Shown: positions 9,555-19,152 of the stretch, piece by piece
Numbering within the stretch: position 1 is the first letter of the stretch
Layout: each line of letters begins with the position of its first letter
Assembly: GCA_951813605.1 (NCBI GenBank)
Contig: OX638379.1
Coordinates: 62,001-126,000, forward strand
Source: an uncultured Bryobacterales bacterium
GTDB taxonomy: Bacteria; Acidobacteriota; Terriglobia; Bryobacterales; UBA6623
Direction: 5' to 3'
DNA length: 64,000 nucleotides
Translations under genes and position numbers: made by a program
Notes under the pieces: generated by a model
The model's database searches: none
Seen by the model: only the letters and a program-made list of their open reading frames with translations
Told to the model about the DNA's origin: nothing

Positions 9555-10220
9555 GCATGCATCGAATGTAGGCCGCTTGGTGTTTGTCGAAGCTCGTTTG
9601 GCCAGCGTCGAGAACCTCGTTCTTCGGGCGATTGCGGGAAATGCGAAGTGGAGCATCAAGTTCGACCCTCGGGACATCGAGGCACGCGGGCAACCTGTTA
9701 TGCGAGAGCATCGGCATTGCGTCGCCATGCAAGAGGCCAAGAGGGGATGACTAACGTGGCAGCCCTGGCGATCCGCGTTCCCTTTAGCGAATCGCTCCGA
9801 CTGCACGTGTTGGGAAGGCCGTCCTCGCCGCACGGGTCTCCTCCCGTAGGCAGCACATTGAGTCCAAGGGAAACCGCAGAATCCGTTGGGTCTGCTCAGG
9901 TTGCTGAATTCGCTAGGCCAGGCTCTCGGTCTGCGACCGGGCCAACTGTCCCGCTCGGAGTTCTCTCGGCCAATTCCCATCGCTGATTGAGTCGCCGTCC
10001 CGGGACTCGCGGCTATACCGCGGCACGGTCGCTCGGTGTCCCAGAGAATCGCCTTGCGGGTGCCAACCGCGACTCGACAGTCGCGACATCTCCGTCGTGC
10101 TCGGACATAGGTCCGAGAAAGCGTCCGGCCCACCTGCGTGACACTGCGGTGCGTTTACCTGATTCAGCCAATCCAGGCACGCGGCTTGCAATTCCGAGCC
10201 CTAGGATTTCTAATGGGCGC
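9555..10220. other. Intergenic region, no gene recognised
   Basis: About 665 bp between prfB and the alpha/beta hydrolase. An open frame extends the hydrolase upstream to 9987, but its translation is Arg/Ser/Pro-rich and precedes a clear signal peptide, so I exclude it. No RNA or repeat was noticed. Confidence 0.4.
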
Positions 10221-12263
10221 ATGCATCGCTGGCTTTGCTTGATTTGTTGGTCTCTTTCGTTTCTGGTCGTTGCGGAAGCACGCGTGGTGAGGATTGACGT
10301 CTCGAGCAGGGAAGCCCTTCTCGGCGGAAAGTCCTTCGGCCTGGCCGGTTCCTACGAGCGGATCGGAGGGACCATCCGCTTCGCGGTCGATCCCGACAAT
10401 CCCGCGAATCGCATTGTCACGGACATCGCACTTGCTCCTCGCAACGCGGACGGCGATGTCGAGTTCTCGACCGAATTCTTCATGCTCAAGCCGGTCGAGG
10501 CGGATCGGGGCAACGGCTCGGTGCTTTACGAGGTATCGAATCGGGGTCGCAAAGGCATGCTTGGCTTCTTCAATTTCGCCTCCGGCAGCCTCGACCCCCG
10601 CGAGGCAAGCCACTTCGGAGACGGATACCTGCTGAGCGAAGGCTACACGTTGCTGTGGCTCGGCTGGCAATTCGATCCCCCTCTGCGACCCGGATTGCTG
10701 CGCCTCGACACTCCGACAGCGACCGAGAGCGGCAATCCGATCCGCGGGCTGGTCAGAAGCGACTTCGTGGTAACGGACCGCGTCATGTCCCATTCGCTCG
10801 CTGACCGCAGCCACGTCCCGTACTTGGCGGCCGATCCCCAGGCTCCCGAGAACGTGCTGACAGTGCGGGATGCCGCAGAAGGCGAGAGGGAAATCGTTCC
10901 CCGCGACCGCTGGAGGTTCGCCCGGATGAAGGACGGCAAGCCTGTGCCCGATCGCGGTGCAGTATTCCTGGAAGGCGGGTTCGAGGCCGGACGGATATAC
11001 GAGGTGGTCTACGTTTCAGAGGGCCCGCCGCTGGTCGGGCTCGGACCGGCTGCCGTCCGGGACACGGTCTCGCATCTCAAGTACGACGGATCCGGATCTC
11101 TGGATGTGTCCAAGGAAGCCATTGACCGAGCGATCGCTTTCGGCATCTCGCAGAGCGGGCGGTTCTTGCGGACATTCCTCTACTACGGCTTTAACGAGGA
11201 CGAGCGAGGGCGCATTGCATTCGACGGAGTCATGTCGCATGTGGCGGGAGGAGGGCGCGGCAGCTTCAATCACCGCTTTGCCCAGCCGTCACGGGACGCC
11301 CATCCCTACATGAATTTCCTGCATCCGACTGACATATTCCCATTCACCGACAAGGCCCAGCGCGACCCAGAAACGGGACGCGAGGACGGCATCCTCACGC
11401 ACAAGCTCGATCGGAAGTTCTGGCCGAAGATCTTCTACACCAACTCGTCGTACGAGTACTGGGGCCGGGCTGCTTCGCTCATCCACACAGACATCTCCGG
11501 GACGCGCGACATGGAACTCTACGACAATGTCCGAGTTTTCCTGTTTTCGGGTACTCAGCATGGCCCGGCCTCGTTCCCGCCCTCTGTTTCTATCGGCCAG
11601 CAAAAGGCCAATCCACTTCACTTCGGCTGGGCAATGCGCGCGCTGCTACGGGCAATGAACAACTGGATCTCGGACGGCAGCGAGCCGCCGGATAGCCGCT
11701 ACCCTCGGATCGCAGACTCGACGCTCGTTGCACCGGAACAGCTCGACTTTCCAAAGATACCGGGCGTGAATACCTCCACACGCGTCCACAAGGCGTATCG
11801 AGCCGACTACGGCCCCCGTTTCGTTAGCGAAGGGGTCGTCACACAAGAGCCTCCCGCCGTAGGGAAGGCCTTTCCCATCCTTGTGCCCTCGGTCGACGGC
11901 GATGGCAACGAGGTCGCCGGGGTGCGCATGCCCGAAATGCAAGCGCCGCTTGCTACCTATACCGGCTGGAACCTGTTCAACGAAAAATCGGGTCCGACCC
12001 ACGAGATATCGAGTATGGTCGGGTCGTACATTCCGCTCCCGCGGACCCGCGTCGAGGGAAAAGCCAGCAACGACCCGCGACCATCGATTGAGGAGCGCTA
12101 CAAGAGCAGGGCGGAGTATCTCGGACGAGTCGCCGAAGCAGGCATGGACTTGATCGACGCCGGGCTGGTCTTGGAAAGGGACCTGCCCGGCATAGTCCGC
12201 AACGCCGCCAGGCACTGGGACTATCTCATGGAGGACGTCTCTTCCACCACGTCCGACCGCTGA
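10221..12263 (+). CDS. Secreted alpha/beta hydrolase-domain protein
   Basis: About 680 aa from ATG 10221, chosen because it opens a good Sec signal peptide (MHRWLCLICWSLSFLVVAEA). The family is the long 'alpha/beta hydrolase domain' group common in Acidobacteriota, with LAGSYERIGGTIRFAVDP near the N-terminus. The likely nucleophile Ser lies in FGISQSGRFLRTFLYYGF, and a candidate catalytic His is in SGTQHGPASFP. It is probably a periplasmic esterase or amidase; the substrate is unknown. The 3' end overlaps the convergent gene by 43 bp. Confidence 0.8.
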   Translation: MHRWLCLICWSLSFLVVAEARVVRIDVSSREALLGGKSFGLAGSYERIGGTIRFAVDPDNPANRIVTDIALAPRNADGDVEFSTEFFMLKPVEADRGNGSVLYEVSNRGRKGMLGFFNFASGSLDPREASHFGDGYLLSEGYTLLWLGWQFDPPLRPGLLRLDTPTATESGNPIRGLVRSDFVVTDRVMSHSLADRSHVPYLAADPQAPENVLTVRDAAEGEREIVPRDRWRFARMKDGKPVPDRGAVFLEGGFEAGRIYEVVYVSEGPPLVGLGPAAVRDTVSHLKYDGSGSLDVSKEAIDRAIAFGISQSGRFLRTFLYYGFNEDERGRIAFDGVMSHVAGGGRGSFNHRFAQPSRDAHPYMNFLHPTDIFPFTDKAQRDPETGREDGILTHKLDRKFWPKIFYTNSSYEYWGRAASLIHTDISGTRDMELYDNVRVFLFSGTQHGPASFPPSVSIGQQKANPLHFGWAMRALLRAMNNWISDGSEPPDSRYPRIADSTLVAPEQLDFPKIPGVNTSTRVHKAYRADYGPRFVSEGVVTQEPPAVGKAFPILVPSVDGDGNEVAGVRMPEMQAPLATYTGWNLFNEKSGPTHEISSMVGSYIPLPRTRVEGKASNDPRPSIEERYKSRAEYLGRVAEAGMDLIDAGLVLERDLPGIVRNAARHWDYLMEDVSSTTSDR

Positions 12264-12847
12264 GCGGGGTCAGTACGAATGGCCTCGCCGCCTAGGTGCG
12301 CGCGCAATCTTGGACTGGGAGGCTCAGCCCTGACTGGATCGCAACGGGACGCGTGGCGAAACGGCCACGGGTTCCGCGCGCCCAGTTCGTAGGCGGGAAA
12401 CGTCGCCCGCAACAGCCCGTTCTCGCAGTGGCGGGCCTGCTGTTCTAGGAAATGCGAGGCCTTGTGCGCGGCGACTCTAGCCAGAGCACGCCCGATCGCG
12501 CTTGCATTGTTGGGTTCGCCCAGGTACCGCACGAGAGCTCCGAAAAAAATCTGAAGGCTGGGTTCGATGCGGTCGCGACGGCGGCGCGCCAATCCGAGAA
12601 TGCCGGCTAGGTGATCCGGCGGCTCTCGCTTCACCGAGAGCAGGATACGCGTCGAGTCGGCGGGACAGGTCCCCACCTCAAGCTGGGCGTCCCGTCCGCC
12701 CATCAAGTTCGGGAACTCCCTCAGGACCGCAGCCCTAGTGGGGGTGTTCAGCAAAGAGGCGCTGTCTTCCACGCAAACTGTCCACGAGGCTTCCAGTACG
12801 GATGGAAACCCCCATGCGGCAAGCAAGACTGCGAATGCCTTAACCAT
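12221..12847 (-). CDS. Exported protein resembling acidobacterial zinc-protease-like family, degenerate HExxH
   Basis: 208 aa with a signal peptide (MVKAFAVLLAAWGFPSVLEA). The central segment IGRALARVAAHKASHFL then ARHCENGLLRATF matches the pattern of small exported acidobacterial proteins that normally read AHE-xx-H followed by H-xx-GLM. Here the catalytic Glu is Lys (HKASH), so peptidase activity is doubtful. The C-terminal 50 residues are Arg/Pro-rich and partly overlap the convergent hydrolase gene, so the natural end may differ. The family assignment is by motif memory only. Confidence 0.5.
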   Translation of the reverse strand: MVKAFAVLLAAWGFPSVLEASWTVCVEDSASLLNTPTRAAVLREFPNLMGGRDAQLEVGTCPADSTRILLSVKREPPDHLAGILGLARRRRDRIEPSLQIFFGALVRYLGEPNNASAIGRALARVAAHKASHFLEQQARHCENGLLRATFPAYELGARNPWPFRHASRCDPVRAEPPSPRLRAHLGGEAIRTDPAQRSDVVEETSSMR

Positions 12848-12965
12848 TTCTTAGTCTGTTCAATCAAACTGCAACGTATACCCGCGCAGGTCACGGCTTG
12901 CACCGAGAGAAATCACGACTCCGCGAGAATTCTCGAAGCCGGGGGGCAGCGGTGCGAATGGAGAG

Positions 12966-13229
12966 CTAGTTGGAGGAGAAGCGGTTCGAGCGCTTCCACG
13001 TGAGCCAGGCCAGGCCGATGGCGATCCCCGCAGGCGGAATGGCCAGCGCTGCGATGCCGCGCTTCAGGGCTCCGACCGCTCGGTCCTTCTGGAATGCCGC
13101 GGTCTCGCGACACATCGAGCAACCTTGCGCGGAGGCCCAGAAGGGCAGAGCCAGCAGCATCGCGAGCACGAGCACGATTCGCGCGGCGGTCGCTTGACGA
13201 CGGTCCTGTCCGAGCAGCTTTCGCGTCAT
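12966..13229 (-). CDS. Small exported or membrane protein at the end of the cytochrome oxidase operon
   Basis: 87 aa from ATG 13229, overlapping the stop of the subunit IV gene. The N-terminal hydrophobic segment (IVLVLAMLLALPFWASAQ) looks like a signal peptide or anchor. A conserved-looking CSMC pair follows the cleavage site, then a second hydrophobic helix (GIAALAIPPAGIAIGLAWL) and a basic tail. Similar small CxxC membrane proteins follow terminal oxidase genes in Acidobacteriota. A role in oxidase assembly or copper handling is only a guess. Confidence 0.6.
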   Translation of the reverse strand: MTRKLLGQDRRQATAARIVLVLAMLLALPFWASAQGCSMCRETAAFQKDRAVGALKRGIAALAIPPAGIAIGLAWLTWKRSNRFSSN

Positions 13230-13771
13230 GGCCGCAAGTCGAATAGCCGGAAGGCGTCCGGGAAGAAGTACCCGCACATGATCAGAATGCAGCCCCCGGC
13301 GGGAATCACCACGATCCACTTCAAGTGCTTGTGGTCGAACTGCAGGTGCATGAAGCTCAACATGATCATGGCCGCCTTCACTAGGGACAGAACGAGCAGG
13401 ATCGCCAGCATGACGAGCAAGCCCGCGATCTGCACGTAAGCAAGCAGCACCTCCACCGCCGTGAGAGCGAGCAGGCCGATCCAGACCTTGTTGAAGAGCG
13501 ATATGTGCGCGTCCTCGTAGGCAGGGTCTTCGGGCAGCGCGAACCGCGGCACCGCGGGTGCAGCGCCTCCACCGCTGCCGGTCAAGGCAGGATAGAAGCG
13601 CCAGGCGAGGTAGCCGAAGCAAGTCACCCCCATCAGGGCGGCGAACATCGTCAGGAAGAGGTTGTCGAGCGAGACGGTCAGAGTGCCGTGAGCCAGCTGG
13701 ACCCCAGTGACGTAGAAGCCCCAGATGCCGAGCACGAGGCAGAAGAGGTAGCCGATCAGGGAAAGCAGCAT
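13226..13771 (-). CDS. ctaF: Cytochrome c oxidase subunit IV family protein
   Basis: 181 aa membrane protein. The C-terminal half carries the prokaryotic subunit IV pattern of three helices with VKAAMIMLSFMHLQFDHKHLKW. The N-terminal half adds two more helices and a Gly/Pro linker, making it longer than the usual 100-110 aa. It lies 15 bp downstream of a subunit III gene and overlaps the next small gene, so it belongs to the oxidase operon. Confidence 0.8.
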   Translation of the reverse strand: MLLSLIGYLFCLVLGIWGFYVTGVQLAHGTLTVSLDNLFLTMFAALMGVTCFGYLAWRFYPALTGSGGGAAPAVPRFALPEDPAYEDAHISLFNKVWIGLLALTAVEVLLAYVQIAGLLVMLAILLVLSLVKAAMIMLSFMHLQFDHKHLKWIVVIPAGGCILIMCGYFFPDAFRLFDLRP

Positions 13772-13786
13772 TGCGTTTACTCTTGC

Positions 13787-14419
13787 TTAGTCAACGCTCG
13801 TGGAGAGCAGGTAGATCATGGGGAAGACGAACATCCAAACGAGGTCGACGAAGTGCCAGTACAGGCCTGCGACTTCGACGTCTTCCGGCAGCCACTTGCC
13901 GCGCCGATACCCCAAGGCGACGATGGCCAGGTAGCCCACGCCCGAAATGACGTGGAACATGTGCAGGCCGGTGATCAGGAAGAAAGTCGCTCCGAACGCC
14001 GGCGTCCCGTACTCGTTGGCCCACGGGTACATTCCTTCGTCGACCATCAGGTGCATCCACTCGTATCCGTGCAGGATGACGAATATCGAGCCGCACAAGG
14101 CAGTCAGCCAAATCCACTTCACCGCCTTGCGTCGAGCGCCGTGATGCGCGGCCGAAACCGCGTAGACCATCGTCAAGCTGCTGGTCAGCAGAACCAGCGT
14201 CATGATCGTAGAAAAAACGATGGACGGGAAGAAGTGGAACGGAGTCGGCCAGTCGTTGGCCGCCCGCAGGTAGCTGTACGCAATCAGCAGCCCCGAGAAC
14301 GTCAGCGTGTCTGACATGATGAACAGCCACATTCCGAATTTCTTGTGGCCGACCGCGAGCGGTGTCCCGCCCCCTCGCCATGTCGGTTCGGCCATTACGG
14401 CCGCGTGCCCTTCCGACAT
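13787..14419 (-). CDS. ctaE: Heme-copper oxidase subunit III (second copy)
   Basis: 210 aa with five predicted helices. Typical subunit III motifs are KFGMWLFIMSDTLTF near the start, ATFFLITGLHMFHVISGVGYL in the middle and VAGLYWHFVDLVWMFVFP at the end. It follows another subunit III-type gene by 4 bp, so the operon encodes two. It helps maintain proton pumping by subunit I. Which of the two joins the complex, or whether both do, cannot be told. Confidence 0.85.
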   Translation of the reverse strand: MSEGHAAVMAEPTWRGGGTPLAVGHKKFGMWLFIMSDTLTFSGLLIAYSYLRAANDWPTPFHFFPSIVFSTIMTLVLLTSSLTMVYAVSAAHHGARRKAVKWIWLTALCGSIFVILHGYEWMHLMVDEGMYPWANEYGTPAFGATFFLITGLHMFHVISGVGYLAIVALGYRRGKWLPEDVEVAGLYWHFVDLVWMFVFPMIYLLSTSVD

Positions 14420-14423
14420 TCGC

Positions 14424-15113
14424 TTACCTCCAGAACAAAAGCAGTCCTAGGATGTAGATCCAAAGGACATCCAGGAAATGCCAGTACAGCGCCGTCGCCT
14501 CGACGGCCGCCACGCGAGTCGGCCATGGGCGACTCCCCCTAACCCTTGCCCATATGTAGCCCAGTGCCGCGATACCGCCGAGCAGGTGGGCGCCGTGACC
14601 GGCCGTGAGCAGATAGTAGAACGAGCTAGCCGGGTTCGATGCAAGGTAGATCCCGCGACCGGAAAGCGCCTGCCAGCCGAGAAGCTGGCAGGCGAGGAAT
14701 GCCAGGCCCAGGCAGGCCGACACATTCACCCAGCGCCTCAGTGCGTCCGGGTTTGATTGCAGCAGTTCCTTGCGTGCCCGCTCGATTGTAAAGCTCGAAA
14801 GCACCAGTACGGCGGTGCTGACGTACAAAACTGGCGGCAGCGAGAAGGGCAGCCAGTCTCCCGACAGGCCTTGCCGCACGATCATCGCGCTCGTTAGTGC
14901 CGCGAAAAACATCAGGATGCCGCCCATCCCGACCCAAACGCCCAGCTTGTAGCGCTGAACGATGCGGTCTTCGCCGGACGGGCCCTCCCATCCGCCTTCG
15001 CGAACCGGTGGCAGAGTTACGAAATCTCCACCGCCCTCGATGCCAGGCGGCGCGTCCGCGGGAGTGAGTGTCGCCGGCACGGTACTAGTCGCCGCTCCCT
15101 GGCTGGTCGCCAT
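14424..15113 (-). CDS. Heme-copper oxidase subunit III (first copy)
   Basis: About 229 aa from ATG 15113; ATG 15131 is also possible, and both overlap the 3' end of ctaD by tens of bases. After a hydrophilic head come hydrophobic helices with KLGVWVGMGGILMFFAALTS, a middle motif FYYLLTAGHGAHLLGGI and the ending ALYWHFLDVLWIYILGLLL, all subunit III hallmarks. Tandem subunit III genes occur in some acidobacterial aa3 operons. Confidence 0.82.
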   Translation of the reverse strand: MATSQGAATSTVPATLTPADAPPGIEGGGDFVTLPPVREGGWEGPSGEDRIVQRYKLGVWVGMGGILMFFAALTSAMIVRQGLSGDWLPFSLPPVLYVSTAVLVLSSFTIERARKELLQSNPDALRRWVNVSACLGLAFLACQLLGWQALSGRGIYLASNPASSFYYLLTAGHGAHLLGGIAALGYIWARVRGSRPWPTRVAAVEATALYWHFLDVLWIYILGLLLFWR

Positions 15114-16905
15114 AGACGGCTTTGTCGTCATTGCACTGCATGGCGAAGTCGCGCTTGGCCCCCTGCAGGCTGAAGTCGTATGCCCCGCGGTAAACGTGCG
15201 GGACCTTGCCTGCGAAATTGTCGTGCGGCGGGGGGCTTGGGACCGCCCATTCGAGAGTCGTGGCTTCCCACGGGTTTTCCTCGCGGCATTCCTTGCCGGC
15301 AAAAATGCCCCGTACGAAGTTGTACAGGAACAGGAATTGCACCAGAATCGTAAGCACGGCAGCTACGGTAATGAACTGCTGCAAGCCTTCGGCCCCAGTG
15401 GTGAGGAGATAGTCCACGTCCGACATCTCCGCGTACCGGCGCGGGTGCGGCAGCATCCCGAGGTAATGCATAGGCCCGAAAATGGCGTATACCCCGACAA
15501 ACGTCGTCCAGAAGTGGATCTTGCTCAGGCCCTCGTCCATCATCCGCCCGAACATCTTCGGGAACCAGAATGTCATCCCGGCGAACATTCCGAAAATCGC
15601 CGCGACTCCCATGATCAAGTGGAAGTGTGCCACCACGAAATAGGTGTCGTGGAAGTACAGGTCGACGGTTGGCTGGCCGAGGAAGATTCCAGAAAGCCCG
15701 CCGGTGACGAAAAGCGAGACGAAACCGATGGAGTACAGCATCGGCGACGTGAACCGGATCTTCCCACCCCAAAGCGTCCCAATCCAGTTGAAGGTCTTGA
15801 TGGCCGACGGGACGCCGATGCACATTGTGAGGATCGCGAACACGAACGCAGAGTAGGGGCTCATGCCACTGACGAACATGTGGTGGCCCCAAACCACGAA
15901 GCCCAGCAAGCCGATAGCCAGCACCGCGTACACCATTGCCTTGTAGCCGAAGACCGTCTTGCGCGCGAACGTGGAAAGGATGTGCGACGTGACGCCCATG
16001 CCCGGCAAGATCGCGATGTAGACCTCGGGGTGGCCGAAGAACCAGAAAAGGTGCTGCCAGAGTATGGGCGACCCGCCCGAGTGGTCGATCTGCCTGTCGC
16101 TCACGACCAGCCCTCCGGGAACGAAGAAGCTCGTCCCTGCGTTACGGTCCATTAGCAGCAGGACGCCGGCCGCAAGCAGCACGCCGAACGCGAGCAGTGC
16201 GAGGATGGCGGTCACGAACCAAGTCCAGCAGGTAAGCGGCAGCCGCATCATCGTCAGTCCCTTGGCCCGCAGGTCGAGAGTGGTCACGATGAAGTTCAGA
16301 GCCGCGAGCAAAGAGGCGATGCAGAAGACCGCGATCGACGCGATCCAGAGATCCTGCCCGATGCCTTGGACAGTGGCCTCGGGCACCGCGCTGAGGGGCG
16401 GGTAGCCCGTCCATCCGCTCATTGGCGCGCCGCCTTCGACAAAGAATGCAGCCATCAGGAGCATGAACGACACGAACGTGGCCCAGAAGGACAGCATGTT
16501 CAGCCTCGGGAATGCCATGTCGGCAGCGCCGATCTGGATCGGCAGGAAGTAGTTGCCGAAGCCCCCCTGAGGTGCGGTCGTCAGGACCATGAATACCATT
16601 ACCGTTCCGTGCATCGTGAGCATTGCCAGATAGAACTCGGGTGTCATGACGCCGCCCGGCGCGCCCACCGGGAACAAATCACCCAGCAACGGCAACGATT
16701 CGTTCGGCCAGATGAGCCGGAGCCGGACGAGCAGGCTCAGGGCCATCCCCACGAACACCGCGACTACCGCCAGCAGAAGGTACTGTATGCCGATCACTTT
16801 GTGGTCGACGGAGAAGATGTACTTCCAGATAAAGCTCTTCGGCTCTGGATGACGATGTACTTCGGTGTAGCCGGCGACTTCCGGGGAAACCTGAACTTCA
16901 GTCAT
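15085..16905 (-). CDS. ctaD: Cytochrome c oxidase subunit I (A1-type aa3)
   Basis: 606 aa, about 12 helices. It reduces oxygen to water with proton pumping in the inner membrane. The ligands are visible: heme a His in TMHGTVMVF and VAHFHLIMG, CuB His in FGHPEVYIAIL with the cross-linking Tyr, and the His pair in WGHHMFVSGM. The Glu of HPEVY marks the A1 class. It is preceded by subunit II (37 bp away) and followed by two subunit III genes. Confidence 0.95.
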   Translation of the reverse strand: MTEVQVSPEVAGYTEVHRHPEPKSFIWKYIFSVDHKVIGIQYLLLAVVAVFVGMALSLLVRLRLIWPNESLPLLGDLFPVGAPGGVMTPEFYLAMLTMHGTVMVFMVLTTAPQGGFGNYFLPIQIGAADMAFPRLNMLSFWATFVSFMLLMAAFFVEGGAPMSGWTGYPPLSAVPEATVQGIGQDLWIASIAVFCIASLLAALNFIVTTLDLRAKGLTMMRLPLTCWTWFVTAILALLAFGVLLAAGVLLLMDRNAGTSFFVPGGLVVSDRQIDHSGGSPILWQHLFWFFGHPEVYIAILPGMGVTSHILSTFARKTVFGYKAMVYAVLAIGLLGFVVWGHHMFVSGMSPYSAFVFAILTMCIGVPSAIKTFNWIGTLWGGKIRFTSPMLYSIGFVSLFVTGGLSGIFLGQPTVDLYFHDTYFVVAHFHLIMGVAAIFGMFAGMTFWFPKMFGRMMDEGLSKIHFWTTFVGVYAIFGPMHYLGMLPHPRRYAEMSDVDYLLTTGAEGLQQFITVAAVLTILVQFLFLYNFVRGIFAGKECREENPWEATTLEWAVPSPPPHDNFAGKVPHVYRGAYDFSLQGAKRDFAMQCNDDKAVYGDQPGSGD

Positions 16906-16941
16906 GACCTCAAATCCTCAACGCCATCGACGCTTTTCCGG

Positions 16942-17754
16942 CTAGAACACGAACTCGGCCTGTTCCTTGATCCAGGCGTCGTACTCCTCCTGGCTCACCA
17001 CATGCAAAAAGCTGACCATCTTGTAGTGCCCGAGCCCGCACAGCTCCGAGCAGACGATCTCGTACCTGCCTTCCCTGTCGGCCCTGAATTGCAGCTTGCC
17101 GACGAGGCCGGGAACGGTGTCAAGTTTGATGCGCAATTCCGGCACAAAGAAATTGTGAAGGACATCCTTGGACTTCAGCACCACTTCAACATCGGCGTTC
17201 ACCGGAACGCGCATCTCCGAGACCATTATGTCGTCCGCGCCGCCGGGCTGGCTGCGGTCGACCCCGACCGGATTGCTAGCCGCGTCGTCGATAAGGTTGA
17301 TGTCGGTCGGCCCGAACTGGTTGTCGTTCCCCGGATACCGCATGTTCCAAACGAATTGCTGGCCGGTCACCTCGATGATTAGTCGATCCTCGGAAGGCGC
17401 CATCGATTTCTGTTCGATGAAGCGCGTTTCCGCCCACATCGAATACCCGAACACGGCCAGGCCGACGAATAGCAGCGTTGCGCCGCAGGTCCATAGGAAC
17501 TCCAGAAAATTGTTCCCGTGGGACGAAGAGGCTGGCTGATCGGAGTGCCGCCCGTACTTCCAGACCGTGTATCCGAGGGCCCCCTGGGCGAGCAGGAAGA
17601 TGACGCCGGTGCCGAGCAAAGTGAAATTGAAGGCACCATCGATCTCCCTTCCCAGTTCAGTGATCGCCTCGGGCATCCACCAAGTCTGGGTTACGAACGG
17701 GATGGAGAGTGCGAGCGTGATGCCCCAGACTACGATTGCAAGCAGTACACCCAT
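16942..17754 (-). CDS. ctaC: Cytochrome c oxidase subunit II
   Basis: 270 aa. Two N-terminal transmembrane helices are followed by a periplasmic cupredoxin domain with the CuA site: CSELCGLGHYKM (Cys-x3-Cys-x3-His) and the earlier His in VLHNFFVPEL. There is no CxxCH, so unlike caa3 enzymes no cytochrome c is fused and a separate electron donor is needed. It is the first gene of the minus-strand operon ctaC-ctaD-III-III-ctaF-small protein. No SCO or heme A synthase gene is visible nearby. Confidence 0.93.
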   Translation of the reverse strand: MGVLLAIVVWGITLALSIPFVTQTWWMPEAITELGREIDGAFNFTLLGTGVIFLLAQGALGYTVWKYGRHSDQPASSSHGNNFLEFLWTCGATLLFVGLAVFGYSMWAETRFIEQKSMAPSEDRLIIEVTGQQFVWNMRYPGNDNQFGPTDINLIDDAASNPVGVDRSQPGGADDIMVSEMRVPVNADVEVVLKSKDVLHNFFVPELRIKLDTVPGLVGKLQFRADREGRYEIVCSELCGLGHYKMVSFLHVVSQEEYDAWIKEQAEFVF

Positions 17755-17967
17755 GGAAGGCTCAGACCTCTTATGCGGAAATGCGCGGGCTGTAGACCCC
17801 CCGCGTGACCCTCGAAAGCTTCAGGAAGCACCCTGAGAAATTCTAGTGTAGCAACTCGCGTGTTGCCGACCTGCGCGACTTCAGATCGACGCTGCGATGC
17901 CCGGAATCTTCCGAATCCCGAGGAGGCCGGGGCGGGCCTGCTCGGTTGCTGCTGCCATTGCGTGCCT

Positions 17968-19152
17968 TCAGCGTGCCTCAGCCGGAAGTGGGTCAGCTGC
18001 GAACCTGCGCAGTTCTTGGGCAACTGCCGATGGCCCCCGGTCGCGGTACAGCTGGGCGAGACGCCGCTCCTCGGCCGACACCGGCAGGGTCTGGAGCACC
18101 AGGGACTCCTCCATTGCCTGTCGGCTCGGAATCCACACGCTGCCGTCATCCATCTGAGCGCTTCGCAGGTATGCGCCCATCCACTCGATCGTTGACTGTC
18201 CCCGGTCGCCGGGAGGGCGCAGCACGAACCGCCCGCTCGCGTGGATCTCCATGGCTTCCTCGGCCTCCAGACTCAATTCGTCGTCAACAGGGGCCGAGCC
18301 CACGGAGTAGACCGTGCCGGTGCCGTCGCGTGCAAGCCAGCCGATATCGAATTGCCGTATGCTCCCTTCGGTTCGATTGCGTACCCGAATTCGCGGCGCT
18401 TCGGAAATGAATCCCGTCACGAGCGCCGATCCGCTCTCGAAAACCAGGGGAGCGCCGTCGTCTTGGACGAAGGCGAGCTGGATTTCGCGTGTTCGTTCGT
18501 CTCGCCCGGCAGTTGCCGGGCCAACACCCGACAGCCGAATATCGAGACGGGGCCTCGCCGCTTGTCGGCGGAGGCTTGCCTGCATGGAGGCCGCCAGTGC
18601 GTCGCGGCCCCCGGACTTCCACCGGGATAGGAAGAATGCACGGTCCCTGCGCGCCTCCAGTTCTAGTGTCTTCATCTTGCGGACCGTATCCAGGCGGTCT
18701 GGCCCGGCCCAATCGAACGTGTCGAATAGCACGGCATCCGCAGCGATGCGAACCACGGGGCCGGTGGGCAGAGGAAGCGGGCGCAGCAAACGGAGGTTTA
18801 TCGGGACGTCGAACTCTTCGCCGGTGCGCGCGCTGAGGCTCGGCACGGTCACGACCGCGCGGCCTCCCACGATTTCCCGATGCGCATCCACTTCCAGAGT
18901 CACTGCGCGCACCGCGTTCGGCCCTTGGTGGCGGAACCGGATCGAACCTGCAAGCTCGATAATGAGCGCCCCGCCACGCGGCTCGAACTCGCTCTCCCCG
19001 AAGTCGCGGGTCACGATTTCTAGCGGAACGCCATCTGGGACTTCGAGCAAGACCTCGTGTGACGCCCCCGACGCGATCTGCGCCAGCAGCACCCCCGCCG
19101 CCGCCAAGGCAGGAAAGCGTCGCCAAAGTCGATCTTGAGAGGCTCTTCTCAT
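17968..19152 (-). CDS. Exported protein of unknown function in sigma/anti-sigma operon
   Basis: 394 aa with a Sec-type signal (FPALAAAGVLLAQIASGAS). The rest is hydrophilic and beta-rich; no domain is recognised. The N-terminal 230 residues contain short beta segments (ALIIELAGSIRFRH, VRAVTLEVDAHREIVGG), and the C-terminal part reads like a second beta domain ending in an Arg/Glu-rich helix. It starts inside the anti-sigma stop (ATGA overlap), so it is translated with the sigma and anti-sigma genes and may be the periplasmic partner or sensor of the pair. That role is inferred. Confidence 0.6.
   Translation of the reverse strand: MRRASQDRLWRRFPALAAAGVLLAQIASGASHEVLLEVPDGVPLEIVTRDFGESEFEPRGGALIIELAGSIRFRHQGPNAVRAVTLEVDAHREIVGGRAVVTVPSLSARTGEEFDVPINLRLLRPLPLPTGPVVRIAADAVLFDTFDWAGPDRLDTVRKMKTLELEARRDRAFFLSRWKSGGRDALAASMQASLRRQAARPRLDIRLSGVGPATAGRDERTREIQLAFVQDDGAPLVFESGSALVTGFISEAPRIRVRNRTEGSIRQFDIGWLARDGTGTVYSVGSAPVDDELSLEAEEAMEIHASGRFVLRPPGDRGQSTIEWMGAYLRSAQMDDGSVWIPSRQAMEESLVLQTLPVSAEERRLAQLYRDRGPSAVAQELRRFAADPLPAEAR

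Noticed and set aside
9987..10220. Upstream extension of the alpha/beta hydrolase
   Set aside because: Arg/Ser/Pro-rich translation preceding a clear signal peptide at 10221.
16366..17382. Plus-strand 338-codon frame antisense to ctaD and ctaC
   Set aside because: Shadow frame; the minus-strand oxidase subunits are unambiguous.
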